A DNA stretch of 64,000 nucleotides from Pseudomonadota bacterium (lineage in GTDB: Bacteria; Pseudomonadota; Gammaproteobacteria; Pseudomonadales; Moraxellaceae): positions 10,058 through 74,057 of the forward strand of contig JAEWKT010000010.1 in assembly GCA_023393635.1 (NCBI GenBank), read 5' to 3'. Shown one piece after another: positions 17,565-26,853 of the stretch; within the stretch, counting starts at the first letter, position 1; each line of letters opens with the position of its first letter. Position numbers and translations under genes: made by a program. The notes beneath the pieces were generated by a model. That model saw only the letters and a list, made by a program, of their open reading frames with translations, made no database searches and had not been told where the DNA came from.

Positions 17565-19532
17565 TTATTTTTGCTTCACTGTATAGCAAGACGAGACGCT
17601 TACTGATAAACCACCAGCATACTGCTCAGCAACCAGTTTTTGCGTTTTCGTTATCGCAGGTGAGGGCTTTTCAACCTTCTCGGTTGATTTCTCTTCTGCC
17701 TCTTTTTGCGCTACACGAAAATCAGTAAACGTATTAAATCCATTAACCCAAACAGCGGCTACTTCCCCAGAGGCAGTATCACCGTCTTCAGCACTTGTAA
17801 CGTTAATACTACCGCGTTGTCCAGCAGCAGCTTGCCTAATACCTGCTAAATTGATCTTCACTCGAGGGGCTAAAGCAGATGTGCCTATTTGAACGCCATC
17901 TAATGCCCCAAACTTCTCACCTGACAAAATAATACTAGGACTAATGTAAAATTGGTTACCATCAGTACTTGGATAAGCAGCACGTACTGTACCAATACGA
18001 GTTTGTGCTGCACCGTCTCCACAAGCAGCATTGGCGTTAGCAAAAGCACTTGCATTGTTACTATCAGTCATAATATCGCCATTTTCTAAAAACACGACTG
18101 GCAAACTATCAGTTTTTGTACAATTTGTTTTTGCTTGATTTTTACACTCTTCCAAATATTCATTGCTGTAATCAAAATTAAATGTTGCATGCAAAGGAAA
18201 TAAGTATGTGCCAGACTTTACACTCTCTTTGGTGCGCCATACCGCAGGATCCAGATAAGTATTTACTGCTCCTGTTTTGAATAAAGTAGCATTACCTGTA
18301 AAGCTATTAATTCCTGCAGGTGATTTTTGAGTCCAAGTACCAAGCTCTGTCTGGTCTTCCACTTTAACACCTGTATAAAACTCATACACAGTTGCCGAAC
18401 TCAGCACAGCCAAATCACGAATGAGTTTGCCATTTACAAAGCTAAAGGTATCACCATTGTACTGATTAGCCTCAGCAGCATCATAAGTTTTTGGCCCAAC
18501 TTTCAGATTAAAATTAGTAAAGCGATTAGTATAAGGATTTAAGCCGCCCGACGAATCCTCAATCCGCATCTTCGCAAAATTACTGTTCAAAAAGAGCTTA
18601 AATGCTTCTTGGGCAGTAGTAGTCTGTCCAGACCATTGCATGCCATAACCTATACTTTGCCCAGCACGGTCAGCCAGCATATATATTGCTACGCTTGCAC
18701 GCTTGTTATTTTCACCTAAACCAGAAATACCCAAGTCAAGGCTAGTAGTACCCAGCTGTGATCCAAGATCAAGAGTTGCCGTTGGCGTTGCAAAGAAAAT
18801 TCCTGATTTAATAGCTAAAATCGTCTTTTCCAGACGTGCTTTTGCACTTGCTTCATCCAATAGACTTCTTTTTTGCGCCTCAAACCATGGCACCAGCTTG
18901 TCTTCAAAAGATCCAGTTTGAAAATCCTTAGCAGCAATATCTTCACTTAATTTTTCAATACCCGCTTTAACATCACTGTCAATGTAAATACGGTTTACTG
19001 GTGCAGTTGCAATATACGGCTCCGATTGACGGCGCAAAGACTGTAGTAGACGACTGATATTAATCGCGGTGCTAGCAGCAACCCCTTCATTTAGGTTAGT
19101 TATCTTAGTCCCTGTAGTATTTTCTGCCAACTCCTTGACTCCAATCCGAATTAAGGATGAGTCCTCTGCTTCGGATAAATCACTGGCTCGCACTGACTTT
19201 ACAGAAAATGTACCTAAATTAATCCGACGCAAGCCGTTAGGAGCTTTTAAATAAAAATTGACATTAGAATCAATTGGACAGCGTGCACTACCCGTTGCAT
19301 CAGTTACTCCACGGTACTTACCGCACTCATAGTTGAGGTTAATAACAGGGGTATCATCAAACACCAGATCAACACAGTTTGTATCTGTACTGGCGCATTG
19401 TACGGCTGTATTTTCTTCCGTCGAGCTAAAGTCCTCATTAATAGTGTTACTTGCTCCACCGCAAGCACCTAGTAATAAACACAAGGTAGTCAACGAAAAT
19501 GGCTTTTTTAATTTTTGATATAACGTATACAT
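17565..19532 (-). CDS. filF: FilF-like large outer-envelope lipoprotein
   Basis: This is the last gene of the fil cluster. The 655-residue product has a signal peptide ending in lipobox LLGAC (Cys about residue 24), followed by a Ser/Thr/Asn/Glu-rich linker and a large, mostly beta region with several cysteine pairs (VQCASTDTNCVD, ECGKYRG ... ARCP). The N-terminal part includes SARCPIDSNVNFYLKAPNG, a segment that resembles beta-sandwich adhesion or carrier domains, but I cannot name a domain. Its position matches the gene called filF in Acinetobacter annotations, where no function is established. It likely sits at the outer membrane next to the FilC/FilD barrels. A bidirectional terminator ends the cluster here. 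Confidence 0.75.
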   Translation of the reverse strand: MYTLYQKLKKPFSLTTLCLLLGACGGASNTINEDFSSTEENTAVQCASTDTNCVDLVFDDTPVINLNYECGKYRGVTDATGSARCPIDSNVNFYLKAPNGLRRINLGTFSVKSVRASDLSEAEDSSLIRIGVKELAENTTGTKITNLNEGVAASTAINISRLLQSLRRQSEPYIATAPVNRIYIDSDVKAGIEKLSEDIAAKDFQTGSFEDKLVPWFEAQKRSLLDEASAKARLEKTILAIKSGIFFATPTATLDLGSQLGTTSLDLGISGLGENNKRASVAIYMLADRAGQSIGYGMQWSGQTTTAQEAFKLFLNSNFAKMRIEDSSGGLNPYTNRFTNFNLKVGPKTYDAAEANQYNGDTFSFVNGKLIRDLAVLSSATVYEFYTGVKVEDQTELGTWTQKSPAGINSFTGNATLFKTGAVNTYLDPAVWRTKESVKSGTYLFPLHATFNFDYSNEYLEECKNQAKTNCTKTDSLPVVFLENGDIMTDSNNASAFANANAACGDGAAQTRIGTVRAAYPSTDGNQFYISPSIILSGEKFGALDGVQIGTSALAPRVKINLAGIRQAAAGQRGSINVTSAEDGDTASGEVAAVWVNGFNTFTDFRVAQKEAEEKSTEKVEKPSPAITKTQKLVAEQYAGGLSVSVSSCYTVKQK

Positions 19533-19560
19533 TATTCAAGCTTCCAATAAATGATATTGC

Positions 19561-20754
19561 TTAGCGGAGTGGCGTTAAACGAACTTGTCCCTTGTTCGTT
19601 AGTTGTATTTGGATTAAATCAGCGGCTGCTTCAAGTGGTGTTAATAATAGATAACGAGTATCTGCTGGAATATGCAAATAGCCCTGAAGCGCCTGATGAG
19701 TGGTACCAGTAGGTTCAATGGTTTGCTGATAAAACGCATTGACTCCTTCAATCACGCATCCTTGATTGTCTAAGAATACAGGTAACGGCCAATAAAACTG
19801 TGGATTGCTTATCTTATCAGCATAAGAGGTAAATTGAATATCATTAATTTGTTCTGGCAACCGAGCCACAACAAAGTCAAATTTAGGTTCAAATCCAGGT
19901 CTGGGCCATAAGTTCAAACCCTCACCTTTATGCAACTGTTTGGCTTTTTTTAATTGTTTAGCACTAAAACATTCAATACCAATTAACTCAACGACTTTTT
20001 CTTTTGCAATACGTTGATAGTTTTTTGATAAAGTGACAACTTGTTGGTGCGGCTGCTCAGCCTTAAATCGGCGAAAAACGCTCATATCGACGCCTTTTTC
20101 ACGCTCAAGTGTCTGGTTACCACCTAAACCATCGGGCAAATTATAAAACCGCTTTTTACCTTCTAGATTAAACTCATGCTCTTCAAGGTATTCACTATCA
20201 ACATATTGCTCTCCATCAATAGTGGTTACAGGGTTCACTGCTGCCTGGCTACCTTCCAATGGATGTCTTGTGTTAGCTAGCACTTGCACTTCTTTCACCT
20301 TATCAGATGGTGCAATAGTATTATTCGAAGTAACTTGATTGGCTACTTTAACAGGGACTTTAGATGCTTGTTGCTGAAGATCCTTATTTGAAAGCACAGA
20401 AGATTGCAATGATTCACGTTTTATTATAAGGGGCTGGGTTGCTTGAGGTTGAGCTTTTAGCACTGCCTCTGTCGCTGGCTTTTCAGCTTTTATATTTACA
20501 GAACCTCTTTGATCAAGTGGCACTTTAATAACATTAGAAGCATTTGTAATCTTAGAAGAAGATGCAATGCGCTGGTCTAATTTCTGCTTACTTGTTTTAA
20601 TATTTTTGGCTTCAGAGGCAGAACGGTCAATTACCATCACTCGGCCATCGGGACCAATAATCGTATAAAAACCCGACCGCTCAGCATAAGATAAGTTTAC
20701 GCACAGCAAGCTCGCTGTGCAAATTGCACTAAGTTTCCATTTATTGATGCCCAT
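19561..20754 (-). CDS. filE: FilE-like exported protein
   Basis: The ATG at 20754 starts a standard signal peptide (GINKWKLSAI... ending LSYA before ERSGFY). The frame extends upstream to 20790 inside filD, which would place 12 residues before the signal. After cleavage come a GPDGRVMVID strand pair, a long low-complexity Lys/Gln/Ser/Asn region (about residues 40-190), and a C-terminal folded part with GIECFSAKQLKKAKQL and ILFLDNQGCVIEG-like strands, including two cysteines. Only its position and layout link it to the gene named filE (putative pilus assembly) in Acinetobacter. The disordered centre would suit a periplasm-spanning or scaffold role, which is inference. Confidence 0.72.
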   Translation of the reverse strand: MGINKWKLSAICTASLLCVNLSYAERSGFYTIIGPDGRVMVIDRSASEAKNIKTSKQKLDQRIASSSKITNASNVIKVPLDQRGSVNIKAEKPATEAVLKAQPQATQPLIIKRESLQSSVLSNKDLQQQASKVPVKVANQVTSNNTIAPSDKVKEVQVLANTRHPLEGSQAAVNPVTTIDGEQYVDSEYLEEHEFNLEGKKRFYNLPDGLGGNQTLEREKGVDMSVFRRFKAEQPHQQVVTLSKNYQRIAKEKVVELIGIECFSAKQLKKAKQLHKGEGLNLWPRPGFEPKFDFVVARLPEQINDIQFTSYADKISNPQFYWPLPVFLDNQGCVIEGVNAFYQQTIEPTGTTHQALQGYLHIPADTRYLLLTPLEAAADLIQIQLTNKGQVRLTPLR

Positions 20755-20761
20755 AAACAGT

Positions 20762-22426
20762 TTACCAAGCCGTGCGATAGGCGATACCAAGAATAGTAAC
20801 TTTGGTATTGGTTTTTACATCTAGCCCTGCATAAGGATTTAATAATAAATTATTCACCCCAGTTTTATTGGCCAAACCACTGGTATTTGCAGGGATATTA
20901 TCACGACTGCGTAAATGCATGGCTGTTAAATCAATAGTAGTGTCTGGATCAAACTGATAACCAATACCCGCACCAAACATTTGTGCATTATTAATTGGCA
21001 CCAACGTGTTACGGCGATCATCTGGAATGGCACTCTTACGAGGCTCATAGCCCAGACGTAATTTAAGCCGATCTGTTGCACTGTATTCCATGCCTACTCC
21101 CCAGCTCCAGGGGCTGCGGAATCCTAAAGGAAGCTCTAAACTAGTTGGGGTAGCGCCATTAGTTAATAGCCGAGCGATTTTTAAAGCAGAAACCTGACGG
21201 TCAAAATTAAACCTAAAGGAATCCCAAGCAGCATAATCCGTCCAGCCAACATCAAAATTAAATTGTAAATCTGGCAAGACCTTATATTTTACACCAGCCT
21301 GAAAATGCGCTGGATACTCCAGATCCATGGATACAATACCACTTTCATTAGGTGGTATATAAGACGGGAAACCTAAAATAGCTTGTAAAATTACCCCTGT
21401 GGCTGATGAACCCAAAGCACGAATCAGCTCTTGCGCACCCCGCCCATTATCAATGGCGTACTTGCCTTTGAGTTTCATCTTGCTAGAGCTTTGATACACC
21501 ATCCCGAAACCAAAGTCTTCATTTGGTTCCCAGAGCAAACCCAGATTATAAGTAGGTGATAATGTTTGCTCCAATGCTACATCCATAGAAGCTAACTTTT
21601 TAAACGGTCCAATACTCTCTTCAGCATTACAAATGCCGAATAACAGTAAGTCGCTAACAATGTTGCCGTTTTCTTTAAAAGGACCACAGACATCTTCATC
21701 AATTAAGCGCAGTACACCAATCAGCTCATTGGGAAAACGTAAATCAGTCTTTAAACCAATAGCCTGATAAGACATCCCAATAGAAGCACCCAAAGACAGA
21801 TAATCATTGACTTTATAAGCAGCAGATGGCGATAAATATGTTATGCGTTCTATCGCAACTTGCTGACCCATATAGTTGCCAGGATCACCATCTGCCGAGC
21901 CAAACCCTGCCACTAATGGTGCATACAATGCAGAAGCATAAGTTATTTTTGAACCTGGTGGCCTATAAGCCACGCCCGCCAAGGGTGCCGCTAGTGGCAA
22001 ACCCTGTGGCCAATTAACAATTTTCTTTAAAACAGGTACATAAAGACTGGGGTGATCTACCTTACTGACTGCATAATCTTTAAACTCACCGCATAGGCTC
22101 TGCCCTGCTTGTATCTCATCACAGACAAGAGGATCATCTGAATAACCAAATACATTATATCCTGCTGGAACTTCTAACTCGCGACGGATATTAAAGTCTA
22201 CCAGCAAACCCTGCACATCAGTTTGTAAACCTTGTATTTTGGTCAAGCCTGCTGGGTTAAAATGAATCGCGCTAATACCTGGGGGATCAGCAGTAACCGC
22301 ATTCCCCATAGATAACGCACGAATATCAATAGATAGGTTTTGACCCAGCTGAGCATGTGTCAGCCCAGACAAACCAGACAGTAATATAGCATAGCTCAAA
22401 GACCGTAATCGCAAGTTCAATTTCAT
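20762..22426 (-). CDS. filD: FilD-like outer-membrane protein of the FadL/OmpP1 family
   Basis: The 554-residue protein has a signal peptide (ending THAQ) and then the FadL/OmpP1 hallmark: an N-terminal plug with SMGNAVTADPPGISAIHFNPAGL carrying the NPAG motif. A long alternating beta-barrel region follows with many aromatic girdle residues, ending in GIAYRTAW. FadL-family channels take up long-chain fatty acids or other hydrophobic compounds. In this cluster the barrel may instead export or anchor FilA proteins, but that is inference. It starts 11 bp after filC and its end abuts filE, so the three are translated together. Confidence 0.85.
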   Translation of the reverse strand: MKLNLRLRSLSYAILLSGLSGLTHAQLGQNLSIDIRALSMGNAVTADPPGISAIHFNPAGLTKIQGLQTDVQGLLVDFNIRRELEVPAGYNVFGYSDDPLVCDEIQAGQSLCGEFKDYAVSKVDHPSLYVPVLKKIVNWPQGLPLAAPLAGVAYRPPGSKITYASALYAPLVAGFGSADGDPGNYMGQQVAIERITYLSPSAAYKVNDYLSLGASIGMSYQAIGLKTDLRFPNELIGVLRLIDEDVCGPFKENGNIVSDLLLFGICNAEESIGPFKKLASMDVALEQTLSPTYNLGLLWEPNEDFGFGMVYQSSSKMKLKGKYAIDNGRGAQELIRALGSSATGVILQAILGFPSYIPPNESGIVSMDLEYPAHFQAGVKYKVLPDLQFNFDVGWTDYAAWDSFRFNFDRQVSALKIARLLTNGATPTSLELPLGFRSPWSWGVGMEYSATDRLKLRLGYEPRKSAIPDDRRNTLVPINNAQMFGAGIGYQFDPDTTIDLTAMHLRSRDNIPANTSGLANKTGVNNLLLNPYAGLDVKTNTKVTILGIAYRTAW

Positions 22427-22437
22427 ATCAAAATGCC

Positions 22438-23706
22438 TCAGCGAGCGTCACGGCCAAAACCCAGAAAGTCCAGCGGGAATGAGAGGCCTAATGAAACATC
22501 AGGGGCATCTTCTGTCAGGCCAAACCCTACAGAGCCATTAACAATTGTCTTTGGAGTTACACGCACGCCCAAAGAAAAACCAAGCGAAGCACTGGTTTGA
22601 TCAGCTGGCTTTGAAATATTACCATTAGCAAATTTAAACTCACTACCAGTGGAAAAGCTTTGTTGATAGGACATGGTTAAAGACACATCATAGTTAAATG
22701 AGTAAGCAAAACCAAATGAAATCCCACCACTTAAACCTGGATCAAAAGATTCAAGAATGTTATTACCACGAACCTGATTAATACCAGTTTCCTTAAGACC
22801 ATAACTAACTGACGTAGAGGCAAACAATACCACTGGATCAATAAATTTACGGGTACTGGCACCGCCGCCGATGGAATAATACCCTTTACCTGTAGATAAT
22901 CCACGAGTTGGGTCAATCTCATAAGGGCTATCGCCCGTTTTAGTGGACAAACTACCAAATAATATGAGCGGTAAGCGCCCCTGCTTTAGAGGAAATGGTT
23001 CCCAGCGTGCACCTAAACCAATATCTCCCAGCCCCGCTGTTGTTTCATCTTTTAAATTATCGCTTTTGGCAACTAATGGTAGCGATGCAGTAAGCGTGAC
23101 GTTATCTAACAAGCCGTATTGAAAGGTAAAAGTATTCGTAAGGCTATGTTGCGCGTCCTCTTCCACGCGTAACCGTGTTAACGAAGAGCCACTATCGCTT
23201 GTGGCTAAATCCAAACGGCTATCACGATAATAAGTATAATCGATATCATAATAAGCAGAGTATGAGCCGCGTTTAGATAATGAGTATTGCTGCTCTGAGC
23301 GCGTAAAGACTTCTTCCAAGTTACTCTTGGCAGATGCATCTTCTTCTGTTTGTCCTAAAACATTTGCTGGTGTCGCCAAGGAAGGCGTTTCAGGTGCTGT
23401 TTCAGAAGGCGTAGCTACTGGGGCTGCATCAGTTGCCACAGCATCAGGACGCTCTGCAATAGTATTAACTACTGCGCTATCTGTTGCAGGGTTATTATCT
23501 TGAGTTAAGGGTGCTTCAGTCTCTGCCCGAACTTGTGCGGCAACAGGCTCTGTCGTCCCTTCCTGTTGTTGCGTGGTAGCTAGTTCACCAGCTGCGACTT
23601 CGCCAACAGTGGCATCGTCCGTATCTACGGCATGTACCTGAGTCCCAATCATTGCCAATCCGATACTAATTGCCAGTATTGAGCGATTCATCCATTGCTT
23701 CTGCAT
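22438..23706 (-). CDS. filC: FilC-like outer-membrane beta-barrel protein
   Basis: The 422-residue product has a signal peptide ending VHA, then a roughly 100-residue Ala/Thr/Glu/Pro-rich low-complexity linker (residues 27-125). A 12- to 14-strand-like barrel follows, with repeated short strands such as YDIDYTYYRDSRLD, LTASLPLVAKS and GLGDIGLGARWEP. The barrel part resembles the meta-pathway phenol transporter-like family of outer-membrane proteins. The acidic, disordered linker would sit in the periplasm or at the surface. Its place between filB and filD matches filC in Acinetobacter. Function is unknown. Confidence 0.75.
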   Translation of the reverse strand: MQKQWMNRSILAISIGLAMIGTQVHAVDTDDATVGEVAAGELATTQQQEGTTEPVAAQVRAETEAPLTQDNNPATDSAVVNTIAERPDAVATDAAPVATPSETAPETPSLATPANVLGQTEEDASAKSNLEEVFTRSEQQYSLSKRGSYSAYYDIDYTYYRDSRLDLATSDSGSSLTRLRVEEDAQHSLTNTFTFQYGLLDNVTLTASLPLVAKSDNLKDETTAGLGDIGLGARWEPFPLKQGRLPLILFGSLSTKTGDSPYEIDPTRGLSTGKGYYSIGGGASTRKFIDPVVLFASTSVSYGLKETGINQVRGNNILESFDPGLSGGISFGFAYSFNYDVSLTMSYQQSFSTGSEFKFANGNISKPADQTSASLGFSLGVRVTPKTIVNGSVGFGLTEDAPDVSLGLSFPLDFLGFGRDAR

Positions 23707-23759
23707 GACTATAATCTACCTTGAAACAGTTATTTTAAATTAAAAACAAACAATTAACT

Positions 23760-24596
23760 CTATTTACGTTTGTAATATAAACGCATAGAAACATCTATCG
23801 GTTGCTGATAAGTACTAGAGCTTGGATCATCGTCCAACACTCTTCTCATGGTGGCAGCCCGATCGGCATTTTTTTCCATCATTAATGTAGGATAACGTAC
23901 GTCTACAAAAGCAAAGCGATCAACAACGCTATCTTCTACAATACGCATATCACTTTCTTGTAGCGCCAGTAGCCCTGGTAATTCGCGGCCAACGGGTGGT
24001 TCTATAATAAATAGCGTATTGTTGTCCCAAATTTCCTGAAAATGATCGGCACTGAAACTTAAATTACCCAAAGCTGGATCGGCTACAAACACACGGCCAT
24101 TTTTATAGGTTTTAAATACTACAAAATGTTTAAAGCCTGCATAAGCGATAGGAACAATGGCTGGCTTATCCAGTGCAGTTAAGTCACTAAATTTTCCCTT
24201 ATACCCACCACTGGTGTAACCTAATGCGGTTACAAAACGCTTCATGTCTAGTAATGAAAAACTGCGTCGCTCTACAATACGGTCATATTCGCCATAGCGC
24301 ATTAAGCCATCCATGGTTTGGCGCTCGTTAAGTTGCTCGCCCACATAACCATTTAGCAAAGTAGTAAGCGCAGCAGAGCCACAGCTATAATCGTAGGCTT
24401 GTTTCACAATGCCACGAAATTGCTGCTCTATTGCAGGTTTGGCTTGCACAGGCGTTTGATGAATTTTACTAAAAGAATTAAAGCGGGAATCAGCAACTTC
24501 AGTATAGTAAATAGAGCCCGCAGGCTTGTTAGCCACTTCCATTGCTTCAGTAGCAAAATGATAAATCAAAGCTGACCCTAGCGTGATGATAAACAT
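23760..24596 (-). CDS. filB: FilB-like C39-fold cysteine peptidase
   Basis: Residues 60-205 form a peptidase C39-type papain fold. Gln66 of the oxyanion hole sits six residues before the catalytic Cys72 (KQAYDYSCGSAAL), the His is in GFKHFVVFK and the Asp in VADPALGN. C39 enzymes normally cut double-glycine leaders and are fused to ABC exporters, but no ABC or membrane-export domain is present here. Instead a short hydrophobic N-terminus (residues 2-15) predicts a signal or membrane anchor with the domain in the periplasm. A C-terminal extension (about 210-278) is of unknown role. Clustering with FilA-like proteins makes these the likely substrates (inference). Confidence 0.82.
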   Translation of the reverse strand: MFIITLGSALIYHFATEAMEVANKPAGSIYYTEVADSRFNSFSKIHQTPVQAKPAIEQQFRGIVKQAYDYSCGSAALTTLLNGYVGEQLNERQTMDGLMRYGEYDRIVERRSFSLLDMKRFVTALGYTSGGYKGKFSDLTALDKPAIVPIAYAGFKHFVVFKTYKNGRVFVADPALGNLSFSADHFQEIWDNNTLFIIEPPVGRELPGLLALQESDMRIVEDSVVDRFAFVDVRYPTLMMEKNADRAATMRRVLDDDPSSSTYQQPIDVSMRLYYKRK

Positions 24597-24779
24597 AGCA
24601 ACTTTTTCTAATTTTGGGCAGTCTTAAAAACTATTAAGAACTACCATGTCCTATTAAGAGTACGACTTTAGTATTACAAGCCGCTATCCATGTGCTTACA
24701 AGATACCGTGTTTTACTCACAAATACACTCATTTTCTTAGTATTAATTTGCACTTTTACAAATTAAAGCAACCTAAATC

Positions 24780-25775
24780 TCACATTCCTCTAACATTTAC
24801 TCTTAGATCTTTAACACTAGCACCTATTACGCCAAAATTGCCTATAGAGCCGTTTTTGAGATTGTTAAAGATTTCTGGTGATTGCGAACCTGTTTCACCT
24901 GCAACCACATTATTTAGTACAAAATCAAACTGATCTGTGAAGCCGTTTTTGCCGAATATTAGCCCATCACTATCAAAGCCTGCATAAAAACCTGCCAAGC
25001 GAAAACCAGTACTCTGATTACTCGCCTTAAGCGTAAACCCAAGTTTCAAGCTAGAGTTACCCGAACTGTTTTTAGAGATCAGCTCAATAGGATTTTTCCC
25101 TTCCTCACCCTGTGTTGCCATGCATGAGGCATTATTACCTACACACAAAACACTACCCCCAGTAAACTTAAGCATATGCCCCTGAGGTGCATTTCCTAAC
25201 TGTACATTGACACCAAGGGGGTCACCTTCCTTAAACACCACATCAATACCTTCAGTATTAACTTTTAGTAGCTCTGTTACACCTGTGGTTCTTATATTGC
25301 CTGCACTACCCTTTATGCGTGTGCCTGGTTCAAAAACAGAATTTGAACCAGCGGTCAAATAAATTGAAAAGGGGTTAATACGTATACGTCCCAAATCAAT
25401 AGGCAAGGAAATATTAGCATTAAATACTGGTTGACTATTATTACTGTCAGCATCCATCTTGATGAGTACAGGAGCAGTGGCAACAGCAGTACTGCTATTG
25501 TTTTTAAACATACGAACGCCCTGAGTTTCGCTATATGTTGCAGGCGCAATAACTAATGACGCGCTATTTTCAGCATCTGGCATACCATCAGTATCAGTTA
25601 ATATCACTTCACTAAAACTAATGGTTGAGTTAGGATAATCAAGTGCCATACTGATGCCATCCTGGCCAGTTTGCTCTGCTAAAGATTGATCATCTAAAAC
25701 CTGTAATGCCCACGTGTGAGAAGACAATGGTATCAATATTGCAAGATATGCCAGCTTTGCAATTGTACATTTCAT
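24780..25775 (-). CDS. FilA-like exported protein, divergent copy 1 (nearest filB)
   Basis: The 331-residue protein has a signal peptide ending TWA before LQVLDDQSLAEQTGQDGIS, the shared FilA signature. It keeps two DxD-type stretches (LTDTDGMPD and MDADSNNSQP), the VQLGNAPQG motif and an FNANISLP strand. It differs from the other three copies: it is longer, has two cysteines (about residues 211 and 217, flanking VGNNAS) where the others have a glycine-rich turn, and ends in RVNVRGM rather than SGH. It may be a tip, adaptor or capping variant, although that is only inference. A CAGGA ribosome site precedes the ATG. In a strict fil nomenclature this is the gene occupying the filA position next to filB. 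Confidence 0.75.
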   Translation of the reverse strand: MKCTIAKLAYLAILIPLSSHTWALQVLDDQSLAEQTGQDGISMALDYPNSTISFSEVILTDTDGMPDAENSASLVIAPATYSETQGVRMFKNNSSTAVATAPVLIKMDADSNNSQPVFNANISLPIDLGRIRINPFSIYLTAGSNSVFEPGTRIKGSAGNIRTTGVTELLKVNTEGIDVVFKEGDPLGVNVQLGNAPQGHMLKFTGGSVLCVGNNASCMATQGEEGKNPIELISKNSSGNSSLKLGFTLKASNQSTGFRLAGFYAGFDSDGLIFGKNGFTDQFDFVLNNVVAGETGSQSPEIFNNLKNGSIGNFGVIGASVKDLRVNVRGM

Positions 25776-25864
25776 TAGAGCTTCCTGCCTTTCAAATTAG
25801 TGCTTCTACCCTGAGCGACTTTAGGGCTTAGACAAGTAGTGGCGGCGTACGTACCGTTTGCCGC

Positions 25865-26716
25865 TTAGTGCCCAGAGATCGTTAATGAAGTGCCATCAAG
25901 TTGCATACCAAGTACAGCTACTCCACCAATTGATGCACTGCTAGCCAGATTACCTACTTTTAAATCATCCATTAATACATCTATCTGTTTACCAGCAGAA
26001 GGCGTAATAATCAACCCAGTGTTGGCGACACTAACACCACTACCATTAAAGGTTAAGTCACCGCTTGTACCTGTATCCCGAACTGTTATCTTCTGAATAC
26101 CAATACCATATTGCTCAGTACCTGAAGAATCCGAAATTAACGCGAGATTAGAAATACGGATGCCACCAACAATTGTTCCATAGAGCTTCAACAATTGTCC
26201 CTGTGAGGCACTACCCAACTGTACGTTAAGATCCAAGCCACCAAGCTCCACCTTAACATCATTCATAATTTTGGTCATATTTACCAGCTGGTTATTATTA
26301 TCCTTGCCAGCTACAAAAATATCTCCCGTTTGCACCATCATATCCTCAGGCAAACTGATATTAATATTCAGCATTGGAGAACCATTATTGCCATCAACAT
26401 CCAGAGTTAATGTAGTGGTGCCCTTACTAATTCTAAAATTATTTGCTCTTGTTCCATCACCAAATACCACTGCACCAGGCTGTGGTGTGGTTGTTACAAT
26501 TCCGATATTGGCAGGGTCTATACCATCGGCACTATTAATACCATTGGTATCTGTCCAGATAATCTGCGCATTGGGTTCAAAGTCCTGCAGGGTTACGGTA
26601 ATGCCATCCTGTCCGGTTGCCTGACTCAAGGAAGAATCATCCAGTGTTTGCAAGGCAAATACTGAACCATTTGCCAATAGCAAAGAAGTCATGATTATAG
26701 TTTTTAGTGGTATCAT
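25865..26716 (-). CDS. FilA-like exported protein, copy 2
   Basis: The 283 residues consist of a signal peptide ending VFA, then LQTLDDSSLSQATGQDGI, followed by an all-beta repetitive mature region. Shared blocks with the other copies are WTDTNGINSADG, LDVDGNNGSPMLNINISLP (a DxDxNG calcium-type loop), LNVQLGSASQGQLL, GGIRISNLAL and a final SGH. It has no cysteine in the mature region. It is the same size as the major copy at 26854-27705 and follows it downstream beyond a strong hairpin. A good AGGGA site precedes the ATG. It is probably a secreted structural or surface protein; the enzyme-like possibility is not supported by any motif. Confidence 0.75.
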   Translation of the reverse strand: MIPLKTIIMTSLLLANGSVFALQTLDDSSLSQATGQDGITVTLQDFEPNAQIIWTDTNGINSADGIDPANIGIVTTTPQPGAVVFGDGTRANNFRISKGTTTLTLDVDGNNGSPMLNINISLPEDMMVQTGDIFVAGKDNNNQLVNMTKIMNDVKVELGGLDLNVQLGSASQGQLLKLYGTIVGGIRISNLALISDSSGTEQYGIGIQKITVRDTGTSGDLTFNGSGVSVANTGLIITPSAGKQIDVLMDDLKVGNLASSASIGGVAVLGMQLDGTSLTISGH

Positions 26717-26797
26717 CTACAGTTCCCTCTAGCCTCTAGCGTCTGGTTAGTTAGGCTTCCCGCCCAAGACTATGATTAACCTCCTCTACCCTATGAC

Positions 26798-26828
26798 AAC
26801 AAGGCGGCACATTGTATGCCGCCTTGTT
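26798..26828 (-). terminator. strong 12-bp intercistronic hairpin after filA copy 3
   Basis: A perfect 12-bp stem (AACAAGGCGGCA/TGCCGCCTTGTT, 7-nt loop) lies 26 bp past the stop of filA copy 3. The minus-strand continuation is TTGT rather than a U-run, so it is more likely a partial terminator or an RNA-stabilising 3' hairpin than a full terminator. Confidence 0.6.
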
Positions 26829-26853
26829 TATTATCCAGAAAACGGCACTATAA

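Noticed and set aside
26271..26624. 117-codon plus-strand frame within a filA copy
   Set aside because: The frame is open because the Gly/Asn/Thr-rich filA codons read as stop-free sequence on the opposite strand. There is no start context.
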